A DNA stretch of 64,000 nucleotides from Nocardiopsis kunsanensis DSM 44524 (GTDB lineage: Bacteria > Actinomycetota > Actinomycetes > Streptosporangiales > Streptosporangiaceae): assembly GCF_000340965.1 (NCBI RefSeq), contig NZ_ANAY01000019.1, forward strand, positions 1 through 64,000. The letters are read 5' to 3'. This document shows, piece after piece, positions 8,578 to 21,128 of the stretch. The notes beneath the pieces are model-generated. The model worked only from the letters and a program-made list of their open reading frames with translations, made no database searches and was not told the DNA's origin. Every line of letters starts with the position of its first letter. Positions within the stretch are counted from its first letter, which is position 1. The translations under genes were made by a program, and so were the position numbers.

Positions 8578-9495
8578 TCAGGAATCGGGACGGTGGCGCG
8601 AACCCACCGGCGCCGGCAGCTCCTCCGCGGTGGGCGGCTGCTCCACCCCGAGGGAGTTGAGGATCTCCGCGTACCGGAGCGCGGCGATCTTGCCGAGCAG
8701 GCTGTCGGCGCCCAGCGGGTCGCCCAGCCGCACGTCGAGCCGCTCCGTCACCGCTTCGAGGTGTTCCCACGACAGTTCCGGCCCCAGGGCGCTGGGAGCG
8801 ATGACCGGGCGCTGCGAGCCTCCCTCGCGCAGCTGGCCGACGACGCGCTCCAGAGCGGTCTCGTTCTCCAGGTCGGCAGGGAGCACGGTCACCCCCAGGC
8901 GGGCGGCCAACAGCACCGCGGTCACACCGGCAGCGCCCACGGCGCCCTCACCGCCCACACCACCGACGACGACCCCGTCGGCCATCGTCGTGTTGCGGGC
9001 CACGACACTGATGAGACGCATCCGGTCCGCACGCACCGAACCGGCCTCGGCCAGTCGCAGGTGCAGGACCTCGGCGAGCATGGGGTGCGGCCCCAGGCCC
9101 TCGGTGACGCGCACATCGGCGCCGCTGTCGGCCACAGCACGTTCCACGGCGGCCGACACCGCAGTGTGCGGGGCGGTGACGAGCGGTACGACGACCCCGT
9201 CCAGGGGACGCTCACCGCCCTCGTCCAGGACGCTGAGCGCATCGGCCAGGGTTTCCTCGTCGCCCTCGGTGTGTCCGTGGCGGATGGTCACCTCAGGGCG
9301 ATAGGCGCGCACCAGATCGGCCATCCGGGCACCGATCGACTCACCGTCGGCGTCCTTGGCCTGTTCAGCCGTACCGGGAACCGCCATGATCAGCGCCGGG
9401 GTCCCGAACCAGTTGTCGAAGGACAAGGGATTCCGGTGCCGTCCGGAGCGTCGCTTGGGCAGTTCGCGCGGGGGAAGTCGGTCAGAGTTTTGCAT
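8578..9495 (-). CDS. CbiX/sirohydrochlorin-chelatase-fold protein, catalytic His apparently lost
   Basis: A 305-residue protein with two alpha/beta repeats like class II chelatases (CbiX, SirB), which insert cobalt or iron into sirohydrochlorin. The fold is suggested by PALIMAVPGTAEQ at residues 33-45 (where CbiX proteins read VAHGSRDP), by GVVVPLVTAP, and by LGPHPMLAEVLHLRLAEAG, which matches the conserved GPHPLLAE segment. The first conserved His-Gly-Ser is replaced by Val-Pro-Gly, so metal-chelatase activity is doubtful. A Gly-rich second half (GVVVGGVGGEGAVGAAG) is intact. No cobalamin or siroheme genes are nearby; it sits between two conservon modules. It may have been recruited to a different, non-enzymatic role. 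Confidence 0.6.
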   Translation of the reverse strand: MQNSDRLPPRELPKRRSGRHRNPLSFDNWFGTPALIMAVPGTAEQAKDADGESIGARMADLVRAYRPEVTIRHGHTEGDEETLADALSVLDEGGERPLDGVVVPLVTAPHTAVSAAVERAVADSGADVRVTEGLGPHPMLAEVLHLRLAEAGSVRADRMRLISVVARNTTMADGVVVGGVGGEGAVGAAGVTAVLLAARLGVTVLPADLENETALERVVGQLREGGSQRPVIAPSALGPELSWEHLEAVTERLDVRLGDPLGADSLLGKIAALRYAEILNSLGVEQPPTAEELPAPVGSRHRPDS

Positions 9496-9651
9496 ACCAG
9501 GGATTCAGATGAGAGGCGGATGGGGTGATCCGGGCAGATCAGAGCCAAGGTCACTGCCGCGACATTGTAGCGTTCAACACCACATTCACGAGCGCACCCA
9601 CCGAACGTACACCCGGCGAGCGCCCGGCGGCATCGGGCCGAGGCCCGGAGC

Positions 9652-10248
9652 TCAACCGCTCATCGCGGCCTGGCGGCTGCGCAGTACGTGCGTGACGAGC
9701 TCCACCAACACCTCCTTGCTGGACTTTCGATCGCGGGCGTCGGCCGCCACCACCGGAACGCCCTCCGGGACGTCGAGCGCCTCACGCACCTCTTCGGCCG
9801 AGTACTCGGTGGAACCCTCGAAGCGGTTGACGGCCACGATGAAGGGCACCCCCTTGCGCTCGAAGAAGTCGACCGCGTGGAAGCAGGTGTCCAGACGACG
9901 GGTGTCGGCCAGGACCACCGCTCCCAGAGCGCCTGCGGCGAGCTCTTCCCACATGAACCAGAACCGGTCCTGGCCCGGGGTGCCGAACAGGTAGAGGACG
10001 ATGTCGGTGCCGATCGTGATCCGGCCGAAGTCCAGGGCCACGGTGGTGGTGGTCTTCTCCTCCACCCCGCCGAGGTCGTCCACCCCGTAACTGGCCTCGG
10101 TCATGAGCTCCTCGGTGCTCAGTGGAGCGATCTCGCTGACCGAGGAGACCAGGGTCGTCTTACCCGCGCCGAACCCTCCGGCGACGATGATCTTGACCGC
10201 GTGCGGGATCGCCTCTGTCGGCTGTGTGTCAGAGTCTGCGGATGCCAT
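9652..10248 (-). CDS. cvnD: Conservon small GTPase CvnD
   Basis: A 198-residue GTP/ATP-binding protein, the last component of a conservon. The P-loop GGFGAGKTTLV is at residues 23-33, the switch II/G3 region reads FGTPGQDRF, and the G4 element is VNRFEG rather than the usual NKxD, as is common in this family. In characterised Streptomyces conservons CvnA, B, C and D form a membrane-associated complex resembling eukaryotic receptor-G protein systems. The ATG at 10246-10248 lies inside the end of the preceding cvnC gene (20-base overlap), indicating tight coupling. The operon runs cvnA-B-C-D in the standard order. The pathway it controls is unknown. Confidence 0.9.
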   Translation of the reverse strand: MASADSDTQPTEAIPHAVKIIVAGGFGAGKTTLVSSVSEIAPLSTEELMTEASYGVDDLGGVEEKTTTTVALDFGRITIGTDIVLYLFGTPGQDRFWFMWEELAAGALGAVVLADTRRLDTCFHAVDFFERKGVPFIVAVNRFEGSTEYSAEEVREALDVPEGVPVVAADARDRKSSKEVLVELVTHVLRSRQAAMSG

Positions 10249-10672
10249 CGAGTACCGCCTGAAGCACTTTCTTCTCGGGGAGTTCGGTCACGGGCGGGGC
10301 CGCCCGGGTGCGTAGGTCGCCCTCGGCGAGCAGGTCGCTCAGGAGGACCCTGACGACGGTGAGGGGGATGTCGAGCCGAGCGGAGATCTCCGCGACGGAG
10401 ACGGGTCTGCGGCACAGGCGCAGGATCGCCCCGTGCTCGGGCTCCCGGCCCTCCTCCTCCCCTTCGGAGACCGCCACCACGAGGGTGATGAGGTCGAGCC
10501 GTCCGCCCTGGCCGGTGGGCCTGGTACGGCCTTTGGTCATGGTGTAGGGACGTACGAGCGGACCGGCCGTGGAACCGCCGACGACCCCCACGGACGTGCC
10601 TCCACCGGTCTCCTGGCCTTCTCGACCGCCCTCCCACGGGCCCTCCGGCCTCCTGTATCGAGGCGCGGTCAT
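10229..10672 (-). CDS. cvnC: Conservon protein CvnC (DUF742)
   Basis: A 147-residue DUF742 protein. A Gly/Arg-rich N-terminus (about 1-38) is followed by the family hallmark VRPYTMTKGRTRP and a winged-helix-like domain with RRPVSVAEISARLDIPLTVV, ending in LDGIRRL. CvnC proteins are cytosolic partners of the conservon kinase and GTPase. The ATG at 10670-10672 overlaps the stop of cvnB by four bases (ATGA), and the 3' end overlaps cvnD by 20 bases. It is closer to the family average than the second DUF742 protein at 5335-5766. Confidence 0.9.
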   Translation of the reverse strand: MTAPRYRRPEGPWEGGREGQETGGGTSVGVVGGSTAGPLVRPYTMTKGRTRPTGQGGRLDLITLVVAVSEGEEEGREPEHGAILRLCRRPVSVAEISARLDIPLTVVRVLLSDLLAEGDLRTRAAPPVTELPEKKVLQAVLDGIRRL

Positions 10673-11106
10673 GTCCCGGCGCCTCCCCCAGCTGTCGTGA
10701 GGTGGTCCGACCTACGCGGGGCCGCGGTGAGGAACTGGCCGACCTGTTTGACCCTCAGGTTCATCTCGTAGGCGACCAGGCCCACGTCCGCCTGTTCCCC
10801 CGCCAGCACGGCGAGACAGGCTCCGTCGCCCGCGGCGGTGACGAAGAGGTAGGAGTACTCCATCTCCACGACGGTCTGGCGCACCCCTCCCCCGTCGAAA
10901 TGCCGGCCCGTCCCCCGGGCCAGACTCTGGAACGCCGAGGCCAGTGCGGCCAGGTGTTCGGCGTCCTCGGATCCCAGGGTCCGGGAACTGCCCAGCAACA
11001 GACCGTCCGAGGACAGTACGATCGCGTGATCAGCACCGACCACCAGACCGACGAGGTCGTCCAGGAGCCAGTCGAGGTTGTCCGCGGCCTTGCTCTTGCC
11101 CACCAT
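10669..11106 (-). CDS. cvnB: Conservon protein CvnB (roadblock/LC7 domain)
   Basis: A 145-residue roadblock/LC7-fold protein, related to MglB-type GTPase regulators. Residues ~10-120 carry the fold: LDWLLDDLVGLV, HAIVLSSDGLLLGSS, YSYLFVTAAGDGACLAVL. In conservons it is thought to modulate the partner GTPase CvnD. The ATG at 11104-11106 starts one base after the cvnA stop codon, with a GGAGAG ribosome site inside the end of cvnA. Its own stop overlaps the cvnC start. The open frame extends upstream to 11160 but that would overlap cvnA and lacks a ribosome site. Confidence 0.92.
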   Translation of the reverse strand: MVGKSKAADNLDWLLDDLVGLVVGADHAIVLSSDGLLLGSSRTLGSEDAEHLAALASAFQSLARGTGRHFDGGGVRQTVVEMEYSYLFVTAAGDGACLAVLAGEQADVGLVAYEMNLRVKQVGQFLTAAPRRSDHLTTAGGGAGT

Positions 11107-11107
11107 C

Positions 11108-13624
11108 TCAGTCGCTCTCTCCCGTGTGCTCGTCGGCGTCGCCGCCGACCTGACCATCACTGCTTCGTTCGCCTCCCGTGGTCTCGATCTGTTCCTCCCG
11201 GCCGCGTCGGGTACCCGTGCTGAAGGCGTTCATCATCTGCCGTACCTGTTCGGGACTGCGTTCCTTGGACGCGACCGCCCCTCCCTCCTCCCGGGGCTCC
11301 GGTTCCCCGGGGGGCTCACGGCGCAGTTGGGGGGCGAGGTTGGCCTGGCGCCGGCGCCGGGGCAGACCGGGCCGGCCCTGCTCCGTACCGACCCTGCCGC
11401 CCCGGCGGCGCGGCAGGGGTGCTTGCGCGCTCTGCCGTTCCGGGTCCGTCCCTTCCGTTTCCTCGGGCGCGGACACCAGATCGGGCACGCCCCGAAGGAC
11501 CGGTCCCGCGGAGCGCTCCGCGCTCTTCTCCTCCCCCGGTTCGGGCACGGGGCGCAGGACCGCACGGGCCCCGCGTTGCCCTGCCGAGGACAGCAGGTCG
11601 GAGCTCTCCGCCTCGGACACCGCGGCCGGCCCCTGGTTGCGTCGGGCCGCACCGCCCAGACGCGGGCGTTCGGGTACCGCATCGGCCGAGGGGGTGATGA
11701 GGGCCCCGGGCACGAGCACCACGGCACGGGTCCCCCCGTAGGGCGAGGGGCGCAGTTCCACAGCGATGTCGTGTTTGACGGCCAGGCGTGCGACCACGAA
11801 CAGGCCCAGACGGGCGTCGACCCCGGCCGCCATGACGTCGAACTCCGGGGCTTCGGCAAGGGTGGTGTTGGACTGCGAGAGGGTGTCCTCGGTCATCCCC
11901 AGTCCACGGTCCTCGATCTCGACGACCACACCCTTGGGCACGGTCTCGGTCGCGATGGTGACCTCGGTGTGCGGGGGCGAGTAGGCGGTGGCGTTCTCGA
12001 CGAGTTCGGCGAGCATGTGGATGACGTCGGCCACGACCGTCCCGGACAGGGACAGGTCCGGGATACTGGTCAGGCGCACCCGTGCGTACTCGTCGCTCTC
12101 GGAGATCGCACCTCGGAGGATGTCCACCAGCGGGATGGGATGGCGCCAGCGGCGTCCGGGCTGGGCCCCGCCCAGGATGATGAGGTTCTCGGCATGGCGG
12201 CGACCGCGTGTGGCCAGATGGTCGAGCTGGAAGAGGCTCTCCAGCAGGTCGGGGTCGTCCTCCTCGCGCTCGACCCGGTCCAGGAGCTGGAGCTGGCGCT
12301 GCACGAGCGACTGGTTGCGGTGGGCGATGCCCAGGAAGACCCGGTTGACGCCCTCGCGGAGGTCGGCCTGTTTGACAGCGGCGCTCACGGCGGTGCGCTG
12401 GGCGATGTTGAAGGCGTCGGCGACCTGTCCGACCTCGTCGTTCCCGTGGTCGAGCTGGTGGAGTTCGGTGTCGAGGTCGACACTCTCACCTGCTTCGAGG
12501 CGGCGCACGATGCGGGGCAGGTCCTTGCGTGCGCTGCCGAGCGTCTCGGCCCGGAGCTTGGCCAGGCGGAAGGTGAGGCGGCTCGCGGAGCGCGCGGCGA
12601 CCCCGTAGGAGAGGGCGCCGGCGAACAGCGACAGGACCCCGCCGCCGACCGAGACCGTCATCATCCACGAGGCGGCCGACTCGGCCGTCTCCACGACCGA
12701 CTCGGTGCGGGTGTCGATGATCCCGGCAAGTCCGGTGTTGACGGGGTCGGCGTCCTCGCGCCAGTCGTCCAGGGTCGCGGGCGGGGACAGTTCACTCTCC
12801 TGCTCACCGGTGAGAGGTTCGACCGTGACATCGGGTTCGTGTGCGGCGAGCATGTCGGCGGCCTCCAGAGCATCCTGCCAGTGGTCGCCGGAGAGCAGGT
12901 CCCCCGGTGTCGGACCGTCGACGGCGCCCGGACCGGGGTGGACGGTGGCCACGCGGTGGCGGGCGTCGGTGATCAGGGCGGCGATACGGTTCTGGTCGGA
13001 GCGGGTGAGCTCCTGCCCGGCGAGGGTGGCGCTGACGAGGGCGTCGGCGTGGCCGAAGCTCTCCTGGGCCCACATGAGGTCTGTGGCGGCGGCGGCCTCG
13101 GCGGCGGCGGTCCCGTCGTCGAGGGTGTGGGTGAGGCTGCTGTAGAGGCGCACGCCCTCACGGAGCGCGGAGGTGTAGGTGCTCAGGACGGCATCGATGT
13201 CGTCGGAGCCGCCGGAGCCGGTACTGCGCAGCTCGTCGACCCCCTCGAGCGATTCGAAGAATCCTCCGACGAGAGCCCCGGTGAAGGGGTCCTCGCCGCC
13301 GCCGAAGTCCTCGCGCAAGGAGCGGACGGTCTCCAGAGAGGCGTCGGAGCGCTCGATCCCCTCGGCCAGGGCGGTCTCACGTTCGGCCCCGGGGTCGGCC
13401 GCGTACTCGGCGTGCAGACGGCGTTCGCTCTGCAGGTCGGTGAGTGCACGGGCGAGCTCGGACCCCGCGTCCCCCTCCGTGGCGGCCGCACGCAGGGAGA
13501 CGGCCTGGGTGAGGGTGCCGGCACTGATCACCACGAACAGCATCAAGAACGTGATGCTGGGGATCAGCACGATCTTCTTGAGCTGCGTCCCGATACCGCG
13601 GCGTGTGCCTCCTGACTGCCCCAT
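11108..13624 (-). CDS. cvnA: Conservon sensor kinase CvnA
   Basis: An 838-residue membrane sensor. Transmembrane helix 1 is at about 16-41, an extracytoplasmic helical sensor domain of the nitrate/nitrite-sensing type follows, and helix 2 is at about 318-345, then HAMP. The phosphoacceptor-like region reads LFQLDHLATRGRRHAENL (about 462-479), and the GHKL ATPase domain shows ELVENATAYS and EDRGLGMTE. About 200 C-terminal residues are Pro/Arg/Glu-rich and likely disordered. The ATG at 13622-13624 is preceded by a GGGAGGAG ribosome site; the frame is open up to 13696 but that start has no such site. It heads the cvnABCD operon, directly downstream of argH and its terminator. Confidence 0.92.
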   Translation of the reverse strand: MGQSGGTRRGIGTQLKKIVLIPSITFLMLFVVISAGTLTQAVSLRAAATEGDAGSELARALTDLQSERRLHAEYAADPGAERETALAEGIERSDASLETVRSLREDFGGGEDPFTGALVGGFFESLEGVDELRSTGSGGSDDIDAVLSTYTSALREGVRLYSSLTHTLDDGTAAAEAAAATDLMWAQESFGHADALVSATLAGQELTRSDQNRIAALITDARHRVATVHPGPGAVDGPTPGDLLSGDHWQDALEAADMLAAHEPDVTVEPLTGEQESELSPPATLDDWREDADPVNTGLAGIIDTRTESVVETAESAASWMMTVSVGGGVLSLFAGALSYGVAARSASRLTFRLAKLRAETLGSARKDLPRIVRRLEAGESVDLDTELHQLDHGNDEVGQVADAFNIAQRTAVSAAVKQADLREGVNRVFLGIAHRNQSLVQRQLQLLDRVEREEDDPDLLESLFQLDHLATRGRRHAENLIILGGAQPGRRWRHPIPLVDILRGAISESDEYARVRLTSIPDLSLSGTVVADVIHMLAELVENATAYSPPHTEVTIATETVPKGVVVEIEDRGLGMTEDTLSQSNTTLAEAPEFDVMAAGVDARLGLFVVARLAVKHDIAVELRPSPYGGTRAVVLVPGALITPSADAVPERPRLGGAARRNQGPAAVSEAESSDLLSSAGQRGARAVLRPVPEPGEEKSAERSAGPVLRGVPDLVSAPEETEGTDPERQSAQAPLPRRRGGRVGTEQGRPGLPRRRRQANLAPQLRREPPGEPEPREEGGAVASKERSPEQVRQMMNAFSTGTRRGREEQIETTGGERSSDGQVGGDADEHTGESD

Positions 13625-13802
13625 GGTGCTCCTCCCGACGGATCGCGGACACCGGGGGTGGTGTGGGCTGCGCAGGGACGGAACCGACGAGGACATGCGT
13701 CGATGACGGTGCGCACAGGAAGGACCACGTGTAGTGCCCGCAGAGTCAGGACGCTATCGCACACCGAAGTCCCGTGAGAGGGGAAACTCGAAACACAAGA
13801 AG

Positions 13803-13848
13803 CCCCCGCCCCATGAGCATCGATTCGTCGGTGCTCACGGCGCGGGGG
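13803..13848 (-). terminator. Terminator of the arginine operon
   Basis: A hairpin with outer arms CCCCCGC (13803-13809) and GCGGGGG (13842-13848) and inner arms TGAGCA (13814-13819) and TGCTCA (13832-13837). It begins about 27 bases beyond the argH stop codon and separates the arginine operon from cvnA. The remaining bases to 13625 probably hold the cvnA promoter, which I cannot place with confidence. Confidence 0.7.
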
Positions 13849-13874
13849 CCACGGGTGGACGCTACGGCCCGGGT

Positions 13875-18164
<4,290 letters not shown>

Positions 18165-18168
<4 letters not shown>

Positions 18169-19163
18169 TGTGCTTCTCCGCTGGTCTGGTCGGTCTGTTG
18201 GTGCCGCTGGGTCCGAGGCAGGTGTCCGTTCCCGGAGAGCAGGGCGGCCTCGAGCTCGGCGTCGGCGACCATCGTGCCCACGCCCTGGTCGGTGAAGACC
18301 TCCAGGAGCAGGGAGTGCGGGACACGGCCGTCGATGATGTGGGCCTGGGGCACGCCGCCCTCCACCGCCCGCAGGCAGGCCTCCATCTTCGGGAGCATGC
18401 CCGAGGACAGGGAGGGCAGGAGCGCGCGCAGCTCGTCCGCGTCGAGGCGGCTGATGAGCTCGGTGTTGTCCGGGTAGTCGGCGAACAGTCCCTCGACGTC
18501 GGTGAGCATGATGAGCTTGCTGGCCCCCAGGGCGACGGCGAGCGCGGAGGCGGCGGTGTCGGCGTTGACGTTGTAGACACCGCCGTCGTCGGCCCGGGCG
18601 ACGCTGGAGATCACCGGGATGCGTCCGTCGCCGATGAGCGCCGAGACGGGGCCGGGTGTGACGTCGCAGATCTCACCGACGCGGCCGATGTCGGTGGGTT
18701 CGCCGTCGACCTCGACCTGTTTGCGCTCGGCCTGCACGATGTTGGCGTCCTCACCGGAGACGCCGACGGCGAAGGGGCCGTGCTGGTTGACCAGGCCGAC
18801 GATCTCGCGGTTGACCTGGCCGGTCAGGACCATACGGACCACGTCCATGGCCTCGTCGGTGGTCACCCTCAGCCCGGCGGTGAAGGCGGACTCCACACCG
18901 ACGCGGTCGAGCATGGCGTTGATCTGCGGCCCGCCGCCGTGCACGACCACCGGGCGCAGCCCGGCGTAGTACAGGAAGACGATGGACTCGGCGAAACGGA
19001 CGCGCAATTCCTCGTTGATCATGGCGTTGCCGCCGTACTTGACCACGACGGTGCGGCCGTGGAAACGCGAGAGCCAGGGCAGCGCCTCGATGAGGTTGGC
19101 GGCCTTGTCCCGGGCCTCCGCCTGTTCGTCCGACTCTCCGGGTTGTGAAGGGCGCGCGATCAT
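18165..19163 (-). CDS. argB: Acetylglutamate kinase
   Basis: Phosphorylates N-acetylglutamate, usually the arginine-feedback-controlled step. The 332-residue amino-acid-kinase-fold protein has [10 protein letters not shown], the glycine-rich [10 protein letters not shown] and NVNADTAA. A 25-30-residue tail follows the catalytic fold. The ATG at 19161-19163 overlaps the stop of the argJ-like gene (ATGA), which fixes the start; the open frame continues upstream only as a shadow. The enzyme looks fully functional, so the pathway up to acetylornithine is intact in this operon. Confidence 0.97.
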
Positions 19164-19939
19164 GTGTGGGCCTGTTCGTCCTCGGTGGTGGTGTCCGCGG
19201 CGATCTGGGCGGCGAGGTCCTCGCACACCTTCGTCAGCAGCGCGGCGACGGCCTGCTCGTCGACCGTGGTCTCGGAGGCCCCGCTGGCCAGGAGCACGAC
19301 GGTGTCGTCGGGGCCGGTGAGCGGGGCGAGAGTGCGTGCAGCCACGGTCTCGGCCAGGGCACCGCACTGGGCGGGTGTGAGTTCGGCGTCGGTGGTGAGC
19401 ACGCACAGGGCGGTGCTCAGGGCGGCGTCGGGGCCCTTGGCCATGCCGCCGGCGGTCACGCCCTCGCCGCGTTGGAAGGCGAACTTGGCCACGCTGTCGG
19501 CGGTGCGTACGGCGTCGGCGGCGGACAGGCCGCCCGACCGTGCGGATCGGGACACGGCCTCGGCCACGGACCGGCGCAGGGCATGGTCGTCGGAGCGCAC
19601 CCCTGGGGCCCCGGCGGCGCAGACGACGATCTCGGCGGCCGAGTCGGACAGGGCTTCGGCGGTGTGTTCGGCCAGGGCGTGCACGTGCTGGAACCCGGCG
19701 GGTCCGGTGGCGGGGTCGGTGGCGCCGGTGTCGACGACCACGGCGCGCACACGGCCGCCGCTGACGACCTGGCGCGACCACAGGACCGGTGCGGCGGGGC
19801 CGTCGGCGGTGGTGAAGACGGCACCCGCTGCCCGGGAGGGCCCGTCGTTGACGACCACGGCCAGGTCCCGCGCCTCTGTGGGCCCGGTACCGGTGGCCAC
19901 GCCCGCGGCGCGGAAGCCGCGCGGTGCGGTGACACTCAC
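19160..19939 (-). CDS. argJ: ArgJ-like protein, heavily truncated and lacking key motifs
   Basis: Normal ArgJ (ornithine acetyltransferase, ~385-410 residues) moves the acetyl group from acetylornithine to glutamate and cleaves itself before a Thr nucleophile. This product has only 259 residues. The N-terminal half aligns well ([44 protein letters not shown]). The NSGxANACTG motif reads [10 protein letters not shown], the oxyanion-hole CSTGLIG reads CAAGAPG, and the segment before the cleavage site is shortened ([22 protein letters not shown]), though the Thr itself aligns. The FDRVDSDGC region is deleted, and the protein stops about 120-130 residues early, exactly where argB begins (ATGA). 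No frameshift is seen. I chose GTG 19939, with AAAGG upstream; GTG 19960, overlapping the argC stop, is an alternative. Canonical activity is doubtful. Confidence 0.8.
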   Translation of the reverse strand: MSVTAPRGFRAAGVATGTGPTEARDLAVVVNDGPSRAAGAVFTTADGPAAPVLWSRQVVSGGRVRAVVVDTGATDPATGPAGFQHVHALAEHTAEALSDSAAEIVVCAAGAPGVRSDDHALRRSVAEAVSRSARSGGLSAADAVRTADSVAKFAFQRGEGVTAGGMAKGPDAALSTALCVLTTDAELTPAQCGALAETVAARTLAPLTGPDDTVVLLASGASETTVDEQAVAALLTKVCEDLAAQIAADTTTEDEQAHT

Positions 19940-19956
19940 GGTGGAGCCTTTCTGGG

Positions 19957-20985
19957 TCACGGGGCCACTGCGGTACGCGGAAGGCCGGTGGCCTCGGGCA
20001 GGCCGAGGGCGAGGTTGGTGCTCTGCAGGGCGCCGCCGGCGGTGCCCTTGGTGAGGTTGTCCAGAGCGGCGACGGCGACCATACGGCCGGCGTCGGGGTC
20101 GACGGTGACCTGGACCGCGGTGGTGTTGGCGGCCAGGGTCATGGCGGTGTTGGGCCAGGTGCCCTCGGGCAGCACGTCGACGAAGGGTTCGTCGGCGTAG
20201 GTGGCCTCGTAGGCGGCACGGACCTGGTCGGCGGTGACGCCGGGGGCCAGGGGCGCGGTACAGGTGGAGAGGATGCCGCGCGGTAGGGGGGCCAGGACGG
20301 GTGTGAAGGACAGGGACACGCTCTGGCCCGCCACAGCGGTCAGGTTCTGGATGATCTCGGGGTTGTGGCGGTGCTTGCCGCCGACCCCGTAGGGGCTGAG
20401 GGCGCCCATGACCTCGCTGCCGACCAGGTGGGGCTTGGGTGCCTTGCCCGCTCCGGAGGTGCCGGTGACCGCGACGACGGTCAGGTCGGGTTCCACGAGC
20501 TGTTCGGCCAGCCCGGGGAAGAGTCCCAGGGTCGCGACGGTGACGTGGCACCCGGGAACGGCGATGCGGTGGGCCTCGGTCAGGCGCTCGCGCTGTCCCG
20601 GGAGTTCGGGAAGGCCGTACGGCCAGGTGCCGGCGTGCGGCGTACCGTAGAAACGTTCCCAGGTGGCGGCGTCGGTGAGCCGGAAGTCGGCACCGCAGTC
20701 GACCACGAGCACGTCGTCGCCGAGCTGTTCGGCGATCTCCGCGGACTGCCCGTGCGGGAGGGCGAGGTAGACGACGTCGTGGCCACGCAGCTCCTCGACC
20801 GTGGTGGGGGCCAGGATCCGGTCGGCCAGGGGTCGCAGGTGCGGCTGGTGCTCGATCAGCGGGGTCCCGGCATTGCCTCCCGCCGTGACGGCACCGACCT
20901 CGATCTCGGGGTGGTCGAGCAGCAGACGCAGCAGCTCGCCCCCGGCGTAGCCGCTGGCTCCGGCGATGGCCGCCGTGTATCCCAT
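19957..20985 (-). CDS. argC: N-acetyl-gamma-glutamyl-phosphate reductase
   Basis: NADPH-dependent reduction of N-acetylglutamyl phosphate to the semialdehyde. The 342-residue protein opens with the Rossmann motif [17 protein letters not shown], carries the catalytic Cys in AVPGCHVT and has the family SGAGKAPK segment. ATG 20983-20985 has a GGGGAGA ribosome site; a longer frame to 21045 runs into the regulatory region. It is the first gene of the arginine operon, with an ArgR-site candidate 30-60 bases upstream. Confidence 0.96.
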   Translation of the reverse strand: MGYTAAIAGASGYAGGELLRLLLDHPEIEVGAVTAGGNAGTPLIEHQPHLRPLADRILAPTTVEELRGHDVVYLALPHGQSAEIAEQLGDDVLVVDCGADFRLTDAATWERFYGTPHAGTWPYGLPELPGQRERLTEAHRIAVPGCHVTVATLGLFPGLAEQLVEPDLTVVAVTGTSGAGKAPKPHLVGSEVMGALSPYGVGGKHRHNPEIIQNLTAVAGQSVSLSFTPVLAPLPRGILSTCTAPLAPGVTADQVRAAYEATYADEPFVDVLPEGTWPNTAMTLAANTTAVQVTVDPDAGRMVAVAALDNLTKGTAGGALQSTNLALGLPEATGLPRTAVAP

Positions 20986-21016
20986 GATGGTCTCCCCAAT
21001 CGCTCCTGACTGAACC

Positions 21017-21046
21017 ATCATGCATTCGGCTGTAAATTTATGCAAG
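21017..21046 (-). promoter_or_regulatory. Candidate ArgR operator (ARG box) and argC promoter region
   Basis: An AT-rich patch upstream of argC contains TGCAT (21021-21025) and ATGCA (21040-21044) as inverted half-sites around AT-rich centre sequence. Actinomycete ARG boxes are imperfect palindromes built on TGCAT-type half-sites. The position, between the FAD oxidoreductase gene and argC, is right for repression of the arginine operon. The -10 and -35 boxes cannot be assigned securely; TAAATT within the site is a possible -10. Confidence 0.5.
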
Positions 21047-21128
21047 GACTCTGAGGTGCTCAGCGCGCGATGTGAGCGTCATCTCCCCACTGGGAGCGTG
21101 TAGCCATGCACCCGCCGGGCCGGCCCGG

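Noticed and set aside
19160..19963. Frameshift as the cause of the short ArgJ
   Set aside because: The stop codon overlaps the argB start with no DNA left for the missing C-terminus, and neither alternative frame encodes the missing motifs. The change is a deletion and divergence rather than a frameshift.
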